Below, one piece after another: positions 28,013 through 36,558 of a stretch of DNA of 54,560 bases (the first letter of the stretch is position 1; each line of letters begins with the position of its first letter). Source of the DNA: a bacterium. Lineage in GTDB: Bacteria; Cyanobacteriota; Vampirovibrionia; Gastranaerophilales; UBA9971. The translations under genes and the position numbers were made by a program. Location: assembly GCA_037147175.1 (NCBI GenBank), contig JBAWVS010000011.1:1-54560 (forward strand), read 5' to 3'. The notes beneath the pieces were generated by a model, which saw nothing but the letters and a program-made list of their open reading frames with translations, was not told the DNA's origin and ran no database searches.

Positions 28013-29083
28013 TTATTTTTTGGCAAGCATATATTTGTATATTTTAGACATTTGCGTTCTGTTAGTACCGCCTTTTACTTGGTTATCAACGGCTCTTAGA
28101 ACAACATTTGCAAATTCTGTATTTGCAATATATCCAATATTTCCTAATATATGCAGAGCATCAATCGAGGATTTTGCTGCTATGTCTGAAGCTTTAACTT
28201 TTGCCATTGTAGCAATTTTGATATTAGATTTGTTTTCATCAATCGAATTAGCACTAAAATATGTAAGCATTCTTGAAGCTTCAATTTCTGCAAACATGTC
28301 TGCCAGAGTAAACTGTATATTCTGGCTTGAAGAAATTGCCTGACCTTCATCATTTTTAACTTCTTTAGCAACGCCAATACTTGCAATCAATGCACTGTGA
28401 GCGATACCTATTGAGGTTGCAGCAATAACAGTTCTGGCTACTGTTTGAACATGCTCAAATTCATCACTAATCACGCCAACATGAGCGGTTTCATTAATTG
28501 TTACGTCAATAATTGCCTGTGTTAATGAAACTTTTGAAGAAGCAATATTTTTATTAATTGTATTAATATTTAATTGATCTGAATTAAGAATAAATAGTCT
28601 TATTAAACCTTCTTCATCTTGAGCAAAAACCAGATAGCTGTCAGATGAAAGCTGTTCATTATAAATTTGTTTTTTGCCGGTAATTGTCCATTGGCCATTA
28701 TTTCTGATTGCTTTTGTTGAAATATTGCTTATTGAGGTTAAACCTGATTCAGAGCATAAAAGACCAATTGTTTCTTTTGAATTTAAAACTTCACTTGCAT
28801 TATTGTTTCCATAAGCTTTGAAGATTTCTCTGATTAAAACTTGATCAGCTATAACTGATGCAGCATCAGATGAAATTTTTGAAATTTCTTCAAGAGCTAC
28901 AGTTAATCCCAGATAGTCATCATAAACATGACTTTCTGACGGAAGAAAACCGTAAGTTTTTTCGATTAATTTTTTTGCGGTTTCTTTTGGATTTATATCC
29001 TGTGCTTCACGTAAGTTTTGATTTGCAACTTTCATGCATTCAATGTGTTTTGATCCTAATTCGAATTGTCCAGCCATATTCAT
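28013..29083 (-). CDS. divergent acyl-CoA dehydrogenase-family protein
   Basis: 356 residues when started at ATG 29083, which has AAAGGA 5 nt upstream; the frame continues to a TTG at 29104 without support. The layout follows acyl-CoA dehydrogenases: N-terminal helices, a beta domain (about 110-215, ITGKKQIYNEQL to VGVISDEFEHV) and a C-terminal helical bundle ending in LHILGNIGYIANTE and KGGTNRTQMSKIYKYML. The position of the usual catalytic Glu in the YEGT motif is Gly here. Such a change is known in subfamilies that place the base elsewhere, but this protein is short and diverged, so it may be non-canonical or inactive. No electron-transfer flavoprotein or thiolase genes are nearby. Confidence 0.7.
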   Translation of the reverse strand: MNMAGQFELGSKHIECMKVANQNLREAQDINPKETAKKLIEKTYGFLPSESHVYDDYLGLTVALEEISKISSDAASVIADQVLIREIFKAYGNNNASEVLNSKETIGLLCSESGLTSISNISTKAIRNNGQWTITGKKQIYNEQLSSDSYLVFAQDEEGLIRLFILNSDQLNINTINKNIASSKVSLTQAIIDVTINETAHVGVISDEFEHVQTVARTVIAATSIGIAHSALIASIGVAKEVKNDEGQAISSSQNIQFTLADMFAEIEASRMLTYFSANSIDENKSNIKIATMAKVKASDIAAKSSIDALHILGNIGYIANTEFANVVLRAVDNQVKGGTNRTQMSKIYKYMLAKK

Positions 29084-29178
29084 TGTATCCTTTATATTTA
29101 TCAATAAATTATAATGTCATGCATTTAGTTTTTTAAGATATCACAAATATATTAATAAACCAAATTTTTACCTTGAGT

Positions 29179-30438
29179 TTATAAATATTGTTTAACAAGC
29201 TTCATGCTGCAGTATTCTCCGCACATTGTGCAAGGAGATCCGTCGTCAATATTTTCAAAAATATCTTTATCGATAGCGTATTCTGCCTGTTTTGACCAAT
29301 CAAGATTCATTCTTGCAATAGACATCTGTTTGTCACGTTCTACGGCACTTTTTCTTCCTTTCGCGACATCAGCTGCGTGTGCTGCAATTTTGCAGGTAAT
29401 CACTCCTTGTCTTACCTGTTCTAAGTTCGGTAAACCGATATGTTCGCTTGGTGTTACGTAACAAAGGAAGTCAGCGCCTGACATAGCTGCGAGAGTTCCT
29501 CCAATAGCTGAAGTTATGTGGTCATATCCCGGAGCTATATCAGTAACTAAAGGGCCTAGCACGTACAAAGGCGCTCCATGCGTAAGAGTTTTAATGGTTT
29601 GAATCATTCCGGAAACCAGATTAAGCGGGACATGTCCGGGACCTTCAACCATTGATTGAACACCGGCTTTTCTCGCTCTGTTGACTAGTTCTCCGAGAAC
29701 TATAGTTTCCATAACCTGAGCCCTATCGCCTGCATCTGCGCCGCATCCGGGTCTAAGTCCGTCCCCCAGAGAAATTGTTGTGTCGTAAGTTTTTACTATA
29801 TCAAGAAGTTCGTCATAAAATTCATAAAGAGGATTTTCTTTTTTGTGTCCTTCAATCCATGCCGCATGCATTGAACCGCCTCTGCTTACAATACCTGTAA
29901 CTCTTTTTTGTTCTTTCAATGCACTAATCACAGCTTTTGTAACTCCGCAATGAACAGTTATAAAATCAACACCATCTCTGCATTGTTCTTCAATTGCTGA
30001 AAACAATCTGTCTTTATCAAGTTCAAGCACTGATTCTTTTTCTCTTATGGATTCAACACCTGCCTGATAAACAGGAACTGTACCGACAGGGACTTTTGCT
30101 CTCGACATGATTTCTTTTCTTGTTTTAGTAATATTCTGTCCCGTGGAGAGATCCATTATTGCATCTGCGCCTGTTTTTTCTGCCATATCAAGTTTAATTA
30201 ATTCTTCCTCAAGGCAGCTTCTTTGGTTAGAGGTACCAAGATTAGCATTAACCTTTATTGAAAGACCTTCTCCAACACCGGTCGGGATTACATTTTCGTG
30301 GTTTATATTTTTAAGGATTACTATTTTTCCTTCACCGACTTTTTGCATAAGCTCTTCAGGAGAAATATCTTCTTTTATTGCTACTGCATTCATTTCAGGA
30401 GTAAATTCTTTTCTTTTTGCTGATTCTAATTGAGTCAT
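29179..30438 (-). CDS. thiC: phosphomethylpyrimidine synthase
   Basis: 419-residue radical-SAM enzyme that rearranges 5-aminoimidazole ribotide to the pyrimidine of thiamine. The C-terminal cluster motif C-x2-C-x4-C (CTMCGEYC) is present, with SRGG, SLGDGLRPG and EGPGHVP active-site segments. It lacks the N-terminal extension of proteobacterial ThiC, as in other short forms. AAAGGAA precedes the ATG. I looked for a TPP riboswitch in the 500 bp upstream on this strand and did not see its conserved core. Confidence 0.95.
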   Translation of the reverse strand: MTQLESAKRKEFTPEMNAVAIKEDISPEELMQKVGEGKIVILKNINHENVIPTGVGEGLSIKVNANLGTSNQRSCLEEELIKLDMAEKTGADAIMDLSTGQNITKTRKEIMSRAKVPVGTVPVYQAGVESIREKESVLELDKDRLFSAIEEQCRDGVDFITVHCGVTKAVISALKEQKRVTGIVSRGGSMHAAWIEGHKKENPLYEFYDELLDIVKTYDTTISLGDGLRPGCGADAGDRAQVMETIVLGELVNRARKAGVQSMVEGPGHVPLNLVSGMIQTIKTLTHGAPLYVLGPLVTDIAPGYDHITSAIGGTLAAMSGADFLCYVTPSEHIGLPNLEQVRQGVITCKIAAHAADVAKGRKSAVERDKQMSIARMNLDWSKQAEYAIDKDIFENIDDGSPCTMCGEYCSMKLVKQYL

Positions 30439-30942
30439 TTTTGTATTGTTCCTTTAATTAGCGGTTATTGTGAGTTAAATATTACTATAAATAGAAAATT
30501 ATTTCAGTATAAAAATGATGAAAATTAAAGCATGCCCTGAAATAAAAAAAAAATAACATGTTTTGAAAAATATGAGAATTCTTTAATATACATAGCTTTA
30601 GAACTTATAATTTGATAATATTGAAAAAAATTTTATTCAAGATAAAATTATTATGAATTATGAGTAAAATAAACAAATAAACATTAAATTTAATTAATAA
30701 TATAAGTATATAAAGACAGTATTACAGGATTTAAAAATCAAATCTGCTCGATATAAAAAGAAAAATTTCTTCATATTTGCTATAATCAAATTGAGGTGAT
30801 AAATATTTGAAGCAACAATTATCCTTAATATAGTTGACATAAAAAATAAATTAACTTAGATTTAAGATTTACGGTGTATTTTGCATCAAACCTCATTTAC
30901 GAGGAATTGTTAAGATATTTAATTTAAAGGGTAAGGATAAAA
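30439..30942. other. 504-bp AT-rich divergent intergenic region
   Basis: Lies between thiC (leftward) and the GlgP-like gene (rightward). It holds the promoter at 30834 and a small CCTC/GAGG hairpin in the leader near 30892-30905. I see no coding frame and no recognisable riboswitch. Confidence 0.6.
30834..30862 (+). promoter_or_regulatory. sigma-70-type promoter for the GlgP-like gene
   Basis: TTGACA (30834-30839), 17-bp spacer, TAGATT (30857-30862). The -35 is perfect and the -10 matches 4 of 6. It gives a leader of about 75 nt. Confidence 0.6.
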
Positions 30943-32637
30943 ATGACATTACCAAATGTAGCATACTTCTCAATGGAAATGGCGATTGACCAGACATTAA
31001 GCATTTATGCAGGCGGTCTGGGATTTTTGGCTGGCAGCCATATGCAATCAGCAGGTTATCTTGGAGTGCCGATGGTCGGAGTTAGCATTCTCTGGTCATT
31101 TGGTTACTATGACCAAAGGATCAACAGCGAAGGTACAGTTGAATTAGCTTATGTTAGAAAATACTATGATTTTTTAACAGACACAGGTATTACTGTTGAT
31201 GTTCAAATCTATGGAAGAAACGTTAAAGTTAAAGCTTTCAGGCTTGAACCCGAGATTTTCGGAACATGTCCAATCTATTTATTGTCGACAGATCTTCCTG
31301 AGAATACTCCTGAAGACAGAGCTATTACACATAAACTTTATGACGGAGACGAAAGAACACGTATTGCTCAAGAAACAGTGTTGGGTATAGCAGGCGTTAG
31401 AGTTCTTAGAGCTGCACAATACGAATTCGATCTTATTCATATGAATGAAGGGCATGCGTTGCCTGCGGCATTTGAACTTTTAAGAGAATTCAACGGCGAT
31501 TTAGCTAAAGTCAGAGAAAAAACTGTATTTACAACTCATACACCTGTTTCGGCAGGAAATGAAGTCCATTGGGTTGATACATTAAAAGAAGGCGGTTTCT
31601 TTGCCGGTACTTCCAGAGAAAGAGCCGTTCAATTAGGTGGCGAAAACTTCTCTCTTACTGTTGCAGCCTTAAAAATGAGCAGACTCGCAAATGCTGTTTC
31701 TCAGCTTCATGGGCTGGTTTCAAATAAAATGTGGGAACATGTTGAAGACAGATGCCCTATTATTGCAATTACAAATGCTGTAAATCTTCATTACTGGCAA
31801 GATTCCAGAATCCCTGCGGCAGAAAAATCATCAAATTACCAAGATATTCTTGATGTTAAAACAGAAATGAAAAAAGAACTGTTCAAATATATTGCAGGGA
31901 CAACAGGTAAACGTTTTGATCCTAATGTCCTGACAATTACATGGGCAAGAAGATTTGCGGATTATAAAAGAGCCTGGATGATCTTGATGGAAAGAGATCG
32001 CATCTCCAAACTTCTTAAAGAAGGAAAAATCCAACTTGTATTTGCAGGAAAATTCCACCCTGCTGATACTCTTGGTCGTGATATGTTTAACAATATTCTT
32101 AAACAATCTTATGAACTCCCTAATGTTGTTGTTCTTCCTAACTACGAACTTGAACTCAGCTCTCTTATGAAAAAAGGCAGCGACGTATGGTTAAATACAC
32201 CGTTAAGACCTTTTGAAGCGTCAGGTACATCAGGTATGTCAGCTAATATGAACGGTGCACTTCACCTCTCAACATTCGACGGTTGGGCTGTAGAAGGTAC
32301 TTTCCACGACATTAACGGATTTACTATCACTTATCCGGGACTTGATGATGATATCCCTTGGGAAGAAAGACACTGGAAAGATTATGAATGCTTAATGGAT
32401 ATAGTTGAGAATAATATCCTTCCTACATATTATGAAAATAAACCAAGATGGTCTCAATTAATGCGCCAGGCTGTCAGAACATCAGAAGCTTATTTCCACT
32501 CTGACAGAATGGTTACTGAGTACTATAACAGACTTTATAAGCCAATCGCTCTTGGCGTCCCAAATAGCGAAGGCTCAGAAGTTATAATTACAGAACAAAC
32601 AGATTCAAACTCATTTACATGTTCATCTGTTAAATAA
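30943..32637 (+). CDS. short alpha-glucan phosphorylase-like protein (GT35) lacking the PLP lysine
   Basis: 564 residues, much shorter than classical glycogen phosphorylase (about 800) and resembling the short prokaryotic alpha-glucan phosphorylases. Recognisable segments: YFSMEMA and YAGGLGFLAG at the start, HMNEGHA, TTHTPV, the phosphate-binding R-R-F-A-D-Y-K-R region (about 328-335), and WLNTPLRPFEASGTSGM. After that Met the family normally has the Lys that binds pyridoxal phosphate; here it is Ser433 (TCA, 32239-32241). AGD in the N-terminal motif is AGS. The phosphate-binding Arg and Lys are kept. So it is either a PLP-independent relative or has a different activity on glucans. Own promoter, strong terminator, single gene. 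GT35 fold likely; phosphorylase activity uncertain. Confidence 0.75.
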   Translation: MTLPNVAYFSMEMAIDQTLSIYAGGLGFLAGSHMQSAGYLGVPMVGVSILWSFGYYDQRINSEGTVELAYVRKYYDFLTDTGITVDVQIYGRNVKVKAFRLEPEIFGTCPIYLLSTDLPENTPEDRAITHKLYDGDERTRIAQETVLGIAGVRVLRAAQYEFDLIHMNEGHALPAAFELLREFNGDLAKVREKTVFTTHTPVSAGNEVHWVDTLKEGGFFAGTSRERAVQLGGENFSLTVAALKMSRLANAVSQLHGLVSNKMWEHVEDRCPIIAITNAVNLHYWQDSRIPAAEKSSNYQDILDVKTEMKKELFKYIAGTTGKRFDPNVLTITWARRFADYKRAWMILMERDRISKLLKEGKIQLVFAGKFHPADTLGRDMFNNILKQSYELPNVVVLPNYELELSSLMKKGSDVWLNTPLRPFEASGTSGMSANMNGALHLSTFDGWAVEGTFHDINGFTITYPGLDDDIPWEERHWKDYECLMDIVENNILPTYYENKPRWSQLMRQAVRTSEAYFHSDRMVTEYYNRLYKPIALGVPNSEGSEVIITEQTDSNSFTCSSVK

Positions 32638-32655
32638 ATAGATTTTCTGAATAAA

Positions 32656-32687
32656 AAAACTCGGTATAAAAACCGAGTTTTTTTTAT
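32656..32687. terminator. intrinsic terminator after the GlgP-like gene
   Basis: Arms AAAACTCGGT (32656-32665) and ACCGAGTTTT (32672-32681) with a T-run after; it also serves the opposite strand. Confidence 0.85.
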
Positions 32688-33373
32688 TTTTTCATATTAT
32701 TAATAAAATTTTCAGCATGTCCTGAATTATTACTCATGAACCTTGCTTCTTCTGTTTCAGGATTAAACATAAAATACTTCAACACTTCATCGAGAACCCC
32801 TTTTTTTACAAGTCCTTTAGGTCGTACTGCCTGATCAACAATGCCGCTTCCTGTCCAACTGTCAATCAAAATAGCTTCTCCCTAGGTTTTAGGGTCAGTC
32901 AAATCAGCCTCTTTAGGCAATCCTCTGAGTAAAAAGCAATGATCTCTTTTTTTTATATTTGTGCCTTTGATAAAAATATCTAAATGTATTTTATGAGTTT
33001 TTATTCCTTTAATAAGGTGTTCATGTTGTACAATTATATTCATTTCTCCACAATTTCCGACTTTTTTTTCTAACATTAATTCTTTTAATTTTTTTGCATA
33101 TTCGGAAAAATCTTTAAAAAATAATCTGTCGAAATAGTCTCTAAATTTACATATTTGCGCAAAATATTTATATGAAGGGACTTTAAGTTTTTCTATAATA
33201 TCAGCATATTTAGGATCACCTATATGCTGAAGCATTTTGATTTGTATATAAGTATCCGAATTAGGTCTGCCGACTTCTTTGCGAAATTAACTCACTATTT
33301 TTTGACTGAATTTAATGTCTTCATGCAAGCCTGTAAAAGAAATATTCGGTTTTGAATTAAAAGAAAGTAACAT
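32684..33373 (-). pseudogene. decayed papain-fold-like gene with two in-frame stops
   Basis: A single reading frame of 230 codons from ATG 33373 to the stop at 32684 is interrupted only by TAA at codon 29 (33287-33289) and TAG at codon 164 (32882-32884); there is no frameshift. Contexts KIVS*FRKEVG and DPKT*GEAILIDSW read naturally if the stops were once Glu (GAA) and Trp (TGG). The frame contains GNCGEM (Cys), RDHCFLL (His) and ILIDSW (Asp), the order of a Cys-His-Asp triad in papain/transglutaminase-fold proteins. The start holds NISFTG, like the IGFSG of the 115-residue protein at 16854. No good Shine-Dalgarno sequence. Probably a pseudogene; a fragment starting at 33235 could still be expressed. 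Function of the ancestor is unknown. Confidence 0.7.
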
Positions 33374-33487
33374 AAATTTATCTGCTTAAATATCCTAACG
33401 TTTAAAAATATAAAACAGGTAAATTATAAAAATTGCTATATTTTAAAATTAATATTTTTTAAAATATTAATTTGATATAATTAAATA

Positions 33488-34594
33488 ATGAAAAAATTGG
33501 CATTTGTTATAAACGTTTTTAGAGAAGATGGTTTTCACAGTGGCGGCGAGAGGGTATTTTACGAGCTTGTCAACAGAGCCGTGAATTTGGGCTGTATTGT
33601 TGATCTTTACTGTACCACTTATTTAAGCTGCCAAAATATTTTAAAATCAAAAATCAATAAAATTAACTTTATCGGTCATCCAAAGGATTTTAAGCATCCT
33701 GAAAAAATAGAAAAATTTTATGATCAAGTTAAAGAAATGATTCATGATGAAAATTATGACCATGTGATTTCGGAAAATATTTCTGTATCGATTGATATCG
33801 GGGTTTTGCAGGGGCATTCTTTGCTTCATTATAAAGACTTATCAGGAAATTTTTTCTCAAAATTAATATTTACAATTCAAAAATACAAGTATATAAATGC
33901 ACAGAAAAAATGGCTTAAAAATCAATATAATAAAATAATAGTGCCCTCAAACACCTTAAAAGACGAATTAATAAGAAATTTCAAGATAAGTGACGAAAAG
34001 TTTGTTGTAATACACCCCGGAGTCGATATTCCGAAAGTAAAATCGCATGCAGCTTGTAATAAAGAACTTGTTTTCGGACTTTCCGCCCCCAGTTTCAGTA
34101 AAAAAGGAGGAAACGTCTTTCTGAAAGCCCTTTCTCTGCTTAAGAAAAAAGGCTATAAGTTTAAAGCAAAAATCATTTATTCAAAGTCAAAGATAAATCT
34201 AAAACTCCAGTTTTTGCTTTCTATGTACGGATTAAAAGATTTAATCGAATTTTTGCCTTACCAAAAAGACATGCAGGAATTTTATAATTCTGTTGACGTT
34301 GTAGTAATGCCGTCTTTAATGGAAACTTTCGGGCTTGTGGCTCTGGAAGGCATGATTAATAATAAACCTGCTGTTGTAAGCTCTTTTTGCGGTGCATCAG
34401 AGATTTTAGAAGATGAAGTTAACGGCTTTATCTTTGATATGAATAAAAATTCGTCTGTAAATCTTGCAGACAAGCTTATTTATCTTCTAGAAAATCAAGA
34501 AAAATATGAAGATCTGTCAAAAATGGCTTATGAAACAGCTATAAAACATAATTGGCAAGGGTTTTGCGACAAGTTTTTTGAGGAATTGAAATAA
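33488..34594 (+). CDS. GT-B glycosyltransferase (family 4-like), copy 1
   Basis: 368 residues with the two-domain GT-B fold. The N-terminal domain has GGERVF (about 20-25) and a buried EN region; the C-terminal donor-binding domain shows GLSAPSFSKKGG, the E-x7-E motif in ETFGLVALE and GASEIL. It would transfer a sugar from a nucleotide donor, most likely onto a cell-surface glycan such as LPS. It is followed after 4 bp by a paralogue with the same domain order, so the two form a small operon. No ribosome binding site is obvious, and the ATG is preceded by AT-rich sequence. Sugar and acceptor are unknown. Confidence 0.85.
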   Translation: MKKLAFVINVFREDGFHSGGERVFYELVNRAVNLGCIVDLYCTTYLSCQNILKSKINKINFIGHPKDFKHPEKIEKFYDQVKEMIHDENYDHVISENISVSIDIGVLQGHSLLHYKDLSGNFFSKLIFTIQKYKYINAQKKWLKNQYNKIIVPSNTLKDELIRNFKISDEKFVVIHPGVDIPKVKSHAACNKELVFGLSAPSFSKKGGNVFLKALSLLKKKGYKFKAKIIYSKSKINLKLQFLLSMYGLKDLIEFLPYQKDMQEFYNSVDVVVMPSLMETFGLVALEGMINNKPAVVSSFCGASEILEDEVNGFIFDMNKNSSVNLADKLIYLLENQEKYEDLSKMAYETAIKHNWQGFCDKFFEELK

Positions 34595-34598
34595 AAAG

Positions 34599-35708
34599 AT
34601 GAAAAAAATAGCTTTTGTTATAAGACTTTTTCAGAAAGACAATTTTCATGGCGGTGGTGAAAAACTTTTTTTTAACCTGATAAAAAGATTTATTGCAGCG
34701 AATTATGAATTAGATATATATTGCAGTAATTCAGATATAGAGAGTATTAAGGGCATTAATAAAATAGTTGTTGTCGACAGGCATTATGATCACTTAAAGC
34801 CGGAAACAATGGAAAATTTTTATGATGAAGTTAAAAATCTTATTAAAAATGGAAGTTATGACTTTGTGATTTCTGAAAACATAACGCCTGCTATAGATAT
34901 AACTTTTTTGCAAGGGCATTCTCTTTTAAACAGGCTTAAAAGAGATAAAAATCCTTTGGAAGCATTTTTTTATAACTTTAGAAAAGTTAAAAAAGAGCGA
35001 ATGAAATTTCATAAAAAATGGTTTAATGAAGGATTTAGAAAAATATTTGTGGTTTCTGAGGTTTTAAAAAGTGATATTGTCGAAAATTACGGTATTTTAG
35101 AAGATAAAATTTCTGTAATATATCCGGGTGTTGATGTTCCGGAAGAAACGCCTGAACTAAGCAACAATAATATTATAACTTTCGGGCTTTCTGCACCGGG
35201 ATTTAAAATTAAAGGCGGATTTATCTTTCTTAAGGCACTGGGATTGCTCAAAAAACAGAGATATGCGTTTAAGGCAAAAATAATTTATCCTAAATATTCG
35301 AAAAATTTGGGCGTTAAAATACTGGTTAAGCTTTTAAATATTGAAAAAAATGTGGAATTTTTGCCGTATCAAAATAATATTATGAAATTTTATAAATCAA
35401 TAGACGTTCTGGTTGCCCCTTCGGTCGAAGACACTTTTAACCTTGCAGTTTTGGAAGCTATGGCTAACTATAGACCTTGTATTGTTAGTAATAACGCAGG
35501 AGCTTCTGAAATAATTAAAGATGGTAAAAATGGCTTTGTTTTTGAAATAAAAGGTAAACCTGATAAAAATTTGGCTGATAAAATGGTGGAATTCCTTAAT
35601 ATTTCAGACAAAAAACAGTATATTTGCGATAAAGCTTTACAAACAGCAAAATATTACAACTGGCAAAGAACTTTTGAAAAATTTGTAGAAGAATTGAAAA
35701 CTCTTTAG
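34599..35708 (+). CDS. GT-B glycosyltransferase (family 4-like), copy 2
   Basis: 369-residue paralogue of the preceding gene, clearly alignable along its length (MKKIAFVIRLFQKD, GGGEKLFF, GLSAPGFKIKGG, GASEIIKDGKNGF). In the donor-binding motif the first Glu of E-x7-E is Asp (DTFNLAVLE), which may alter activity or donor. Starts four bases after the previous stop, so it is translationally linked. The duplication suggests two successive additions to one glycan, possibly with different sugars. No flippase or polymerase gene is close by. Confidence 0.83.
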   Translation: MKKIAFVIRLFQKDNFHGGGEKLFFNLIKRFIAANYELDIYCSNSDIESIKGINKIVVVDRHYDHLKPETMENFYDEVKNLIKNGSYDFVISENITPAIDITFLQGHSLLNRLKRDKNPLEAFFYNFRKVKKERMKFHKKWFNEGFRKIFVVSEVLKSDIVENYGILEDKISVIYPGVDVPEETPELSNNNIITFGLSAPGFKIKGGFIFLKALGLLKKQRYAFKAKIIYPKYSKNLGVKILVKLLNIEKNVEFLPYQNNIMKFYKSIDVLVAPSVEDTFNLAVLEAMANYRPCIVSNNAGASEIIKDGKNGFVFEIKGKPDKNLADKMVEFLNISDKKQYICDKALQTAKYYNWQRTFEKFVEELKTL

Positions 35709-35991
35709 ATATATATTATACAGTTCGTAACAATAATTAATAAAAAAGTTTTAGTTAAAGTGATATTTAATAAATTAAAAATCCCTTTATTTTTCCTTTA
35801 TCCTTGTGCTGCCGATTTATTAGGCTTATCTTAACTGACAATAATATGTATTTTAATTAATATGACTCTCTGGTGCTAGCAATTCGTTTTTAAAAAATGT
35901 GTTTATTATATCAAGGATATATATTTAATATTTCGAGAATATAACTTTTAAGTATATGTGTGATTAGACAAATAAAAAAGGAGAAATGCTA

Positions 35992-36489
35992 ATGAGTTTT
36001 TCAGTCAACAGAACTAACGGACAACATCGTCAACAGCCACCCTCCGGAGGTAATCCTCCTCAAGAAATTATCAGTGCACTTAAGGCAGGAGGAGCAACTT
36101 CTGCACAATTAGCGGCTATTAATGGACCTGAATCTGCTAAAAGTCTGGCTGATTCTCTTGGTGTTAATCTTCCTGAACCCCCTCAACCACCACAGGACGG
36201 TATATTTGATGGTCAAAATAATGCAAATAGTACAAATAATAATCAGGGTAATTCAATGAAGGCACAAGTTGATGCCCAACTCAAAGCAGCAGGCGCGACC
36301 TCTACAGAATTAGCTAACGCTCAGGCACAAGGAATTGAAGGAATTAAAGCTCTGGCCGCAAAATACGGTGTCCAGCTTCCTCAACCGCCACAGCCACCTC
36401 AAGGAACTTCTTCCTCCTCTTCTTCCTCCTCTTCTAATATTTCACAAATGATCGCCAGCTTACTTCAATCTTTAGGTATTAGTGCATAG
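35992..36489 (+). CDS. Pro-rich helical repeat protein, two repeats
   Basis: 165 residues if started at ATG 35992, which is 8 nt past a GGAG; the ATG at 35986 is too close to it. The body is two copies of a ~43-residue unit: a helix with LKA[AG]GAT[SA], a second helix with LA-x-x-G-V-x-L, and a tail P-x-P-P-Q-P-P-Q (units at about 24-66 and 89-135). A Ser-rich run and a hydrophobic C-terminal helix (ISQMIASLLQSLGI) close the protein. No signal peptide. The same unit occurs twice in the convergent gene at 36559. Not recognised in any family; the position beside a two-component system with a Pro-rich sensor suggests a shared pathway. Confidence 0.7.
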   Translation: MSFSVNRTNGQHRQQPPSGGNPPQEIISALKAGGATSAQLAAINGPESAKSLADSLGVNLPEPPQPPQDGIFDGQNNANSTNNNQGNSMKAQVDAQLKAAGATSTELANAQAQGIEGIKALAAKYGVQLPQPPQPPQGTSSSSSSSSSNISQMIASLLQSLGISA

Positions 36490-36513
36490 AAATGTAGATA
36501 CAAGATTTGAAAG

Positions 36514-36549
36514 AAAAAAATAACGCTTTGTACAAAGCGTTATTTTTTT
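36514..36549. terminator. bidirectional terminator between the two repeat-protein genes
   Basis: A perfect 17-bp inverted repeat (36514-36530, 36533-36549), A-rich on the left and T-rich on the right, works for both converging genes. Confidence 0.88.
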
Positions 36550-36558
36550 AATAAATAT

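Noticed and set aside
27993-28343. Plus-strand open frame of 116 codons, hydrophobic
   Set aside because: Lies almost wholly opposite the acyl-CoA dehydrogenase-like gene, which has recognisable family motifs and a good start.
29204-30433. Plus-strand frames opposite thiC
   Set aside because: Shadows of the thiC coding strand; no independent start signals.
30439-30942. TPP riboswitch upstream of thiC
   Set aside because: I looked on the minus strand for the CUGAGA and ACCUGAU core elements and found neither.
32882-32884. Programmed readthrough or stop-codon reassignment at the TAG
   Set aside because: A second in-frame stop of a different type (TAA at 33287) and normal use of TAA/TAG stops elsewhere favour ordinary decay.
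35792-35818. GCCGATTT upstream of the Pro-rich repeat gene as a sigma-28 promoter
   Set aside because: Only the first six bases of the -10 match, and no TAAA-type -35 is found at the proper distance.
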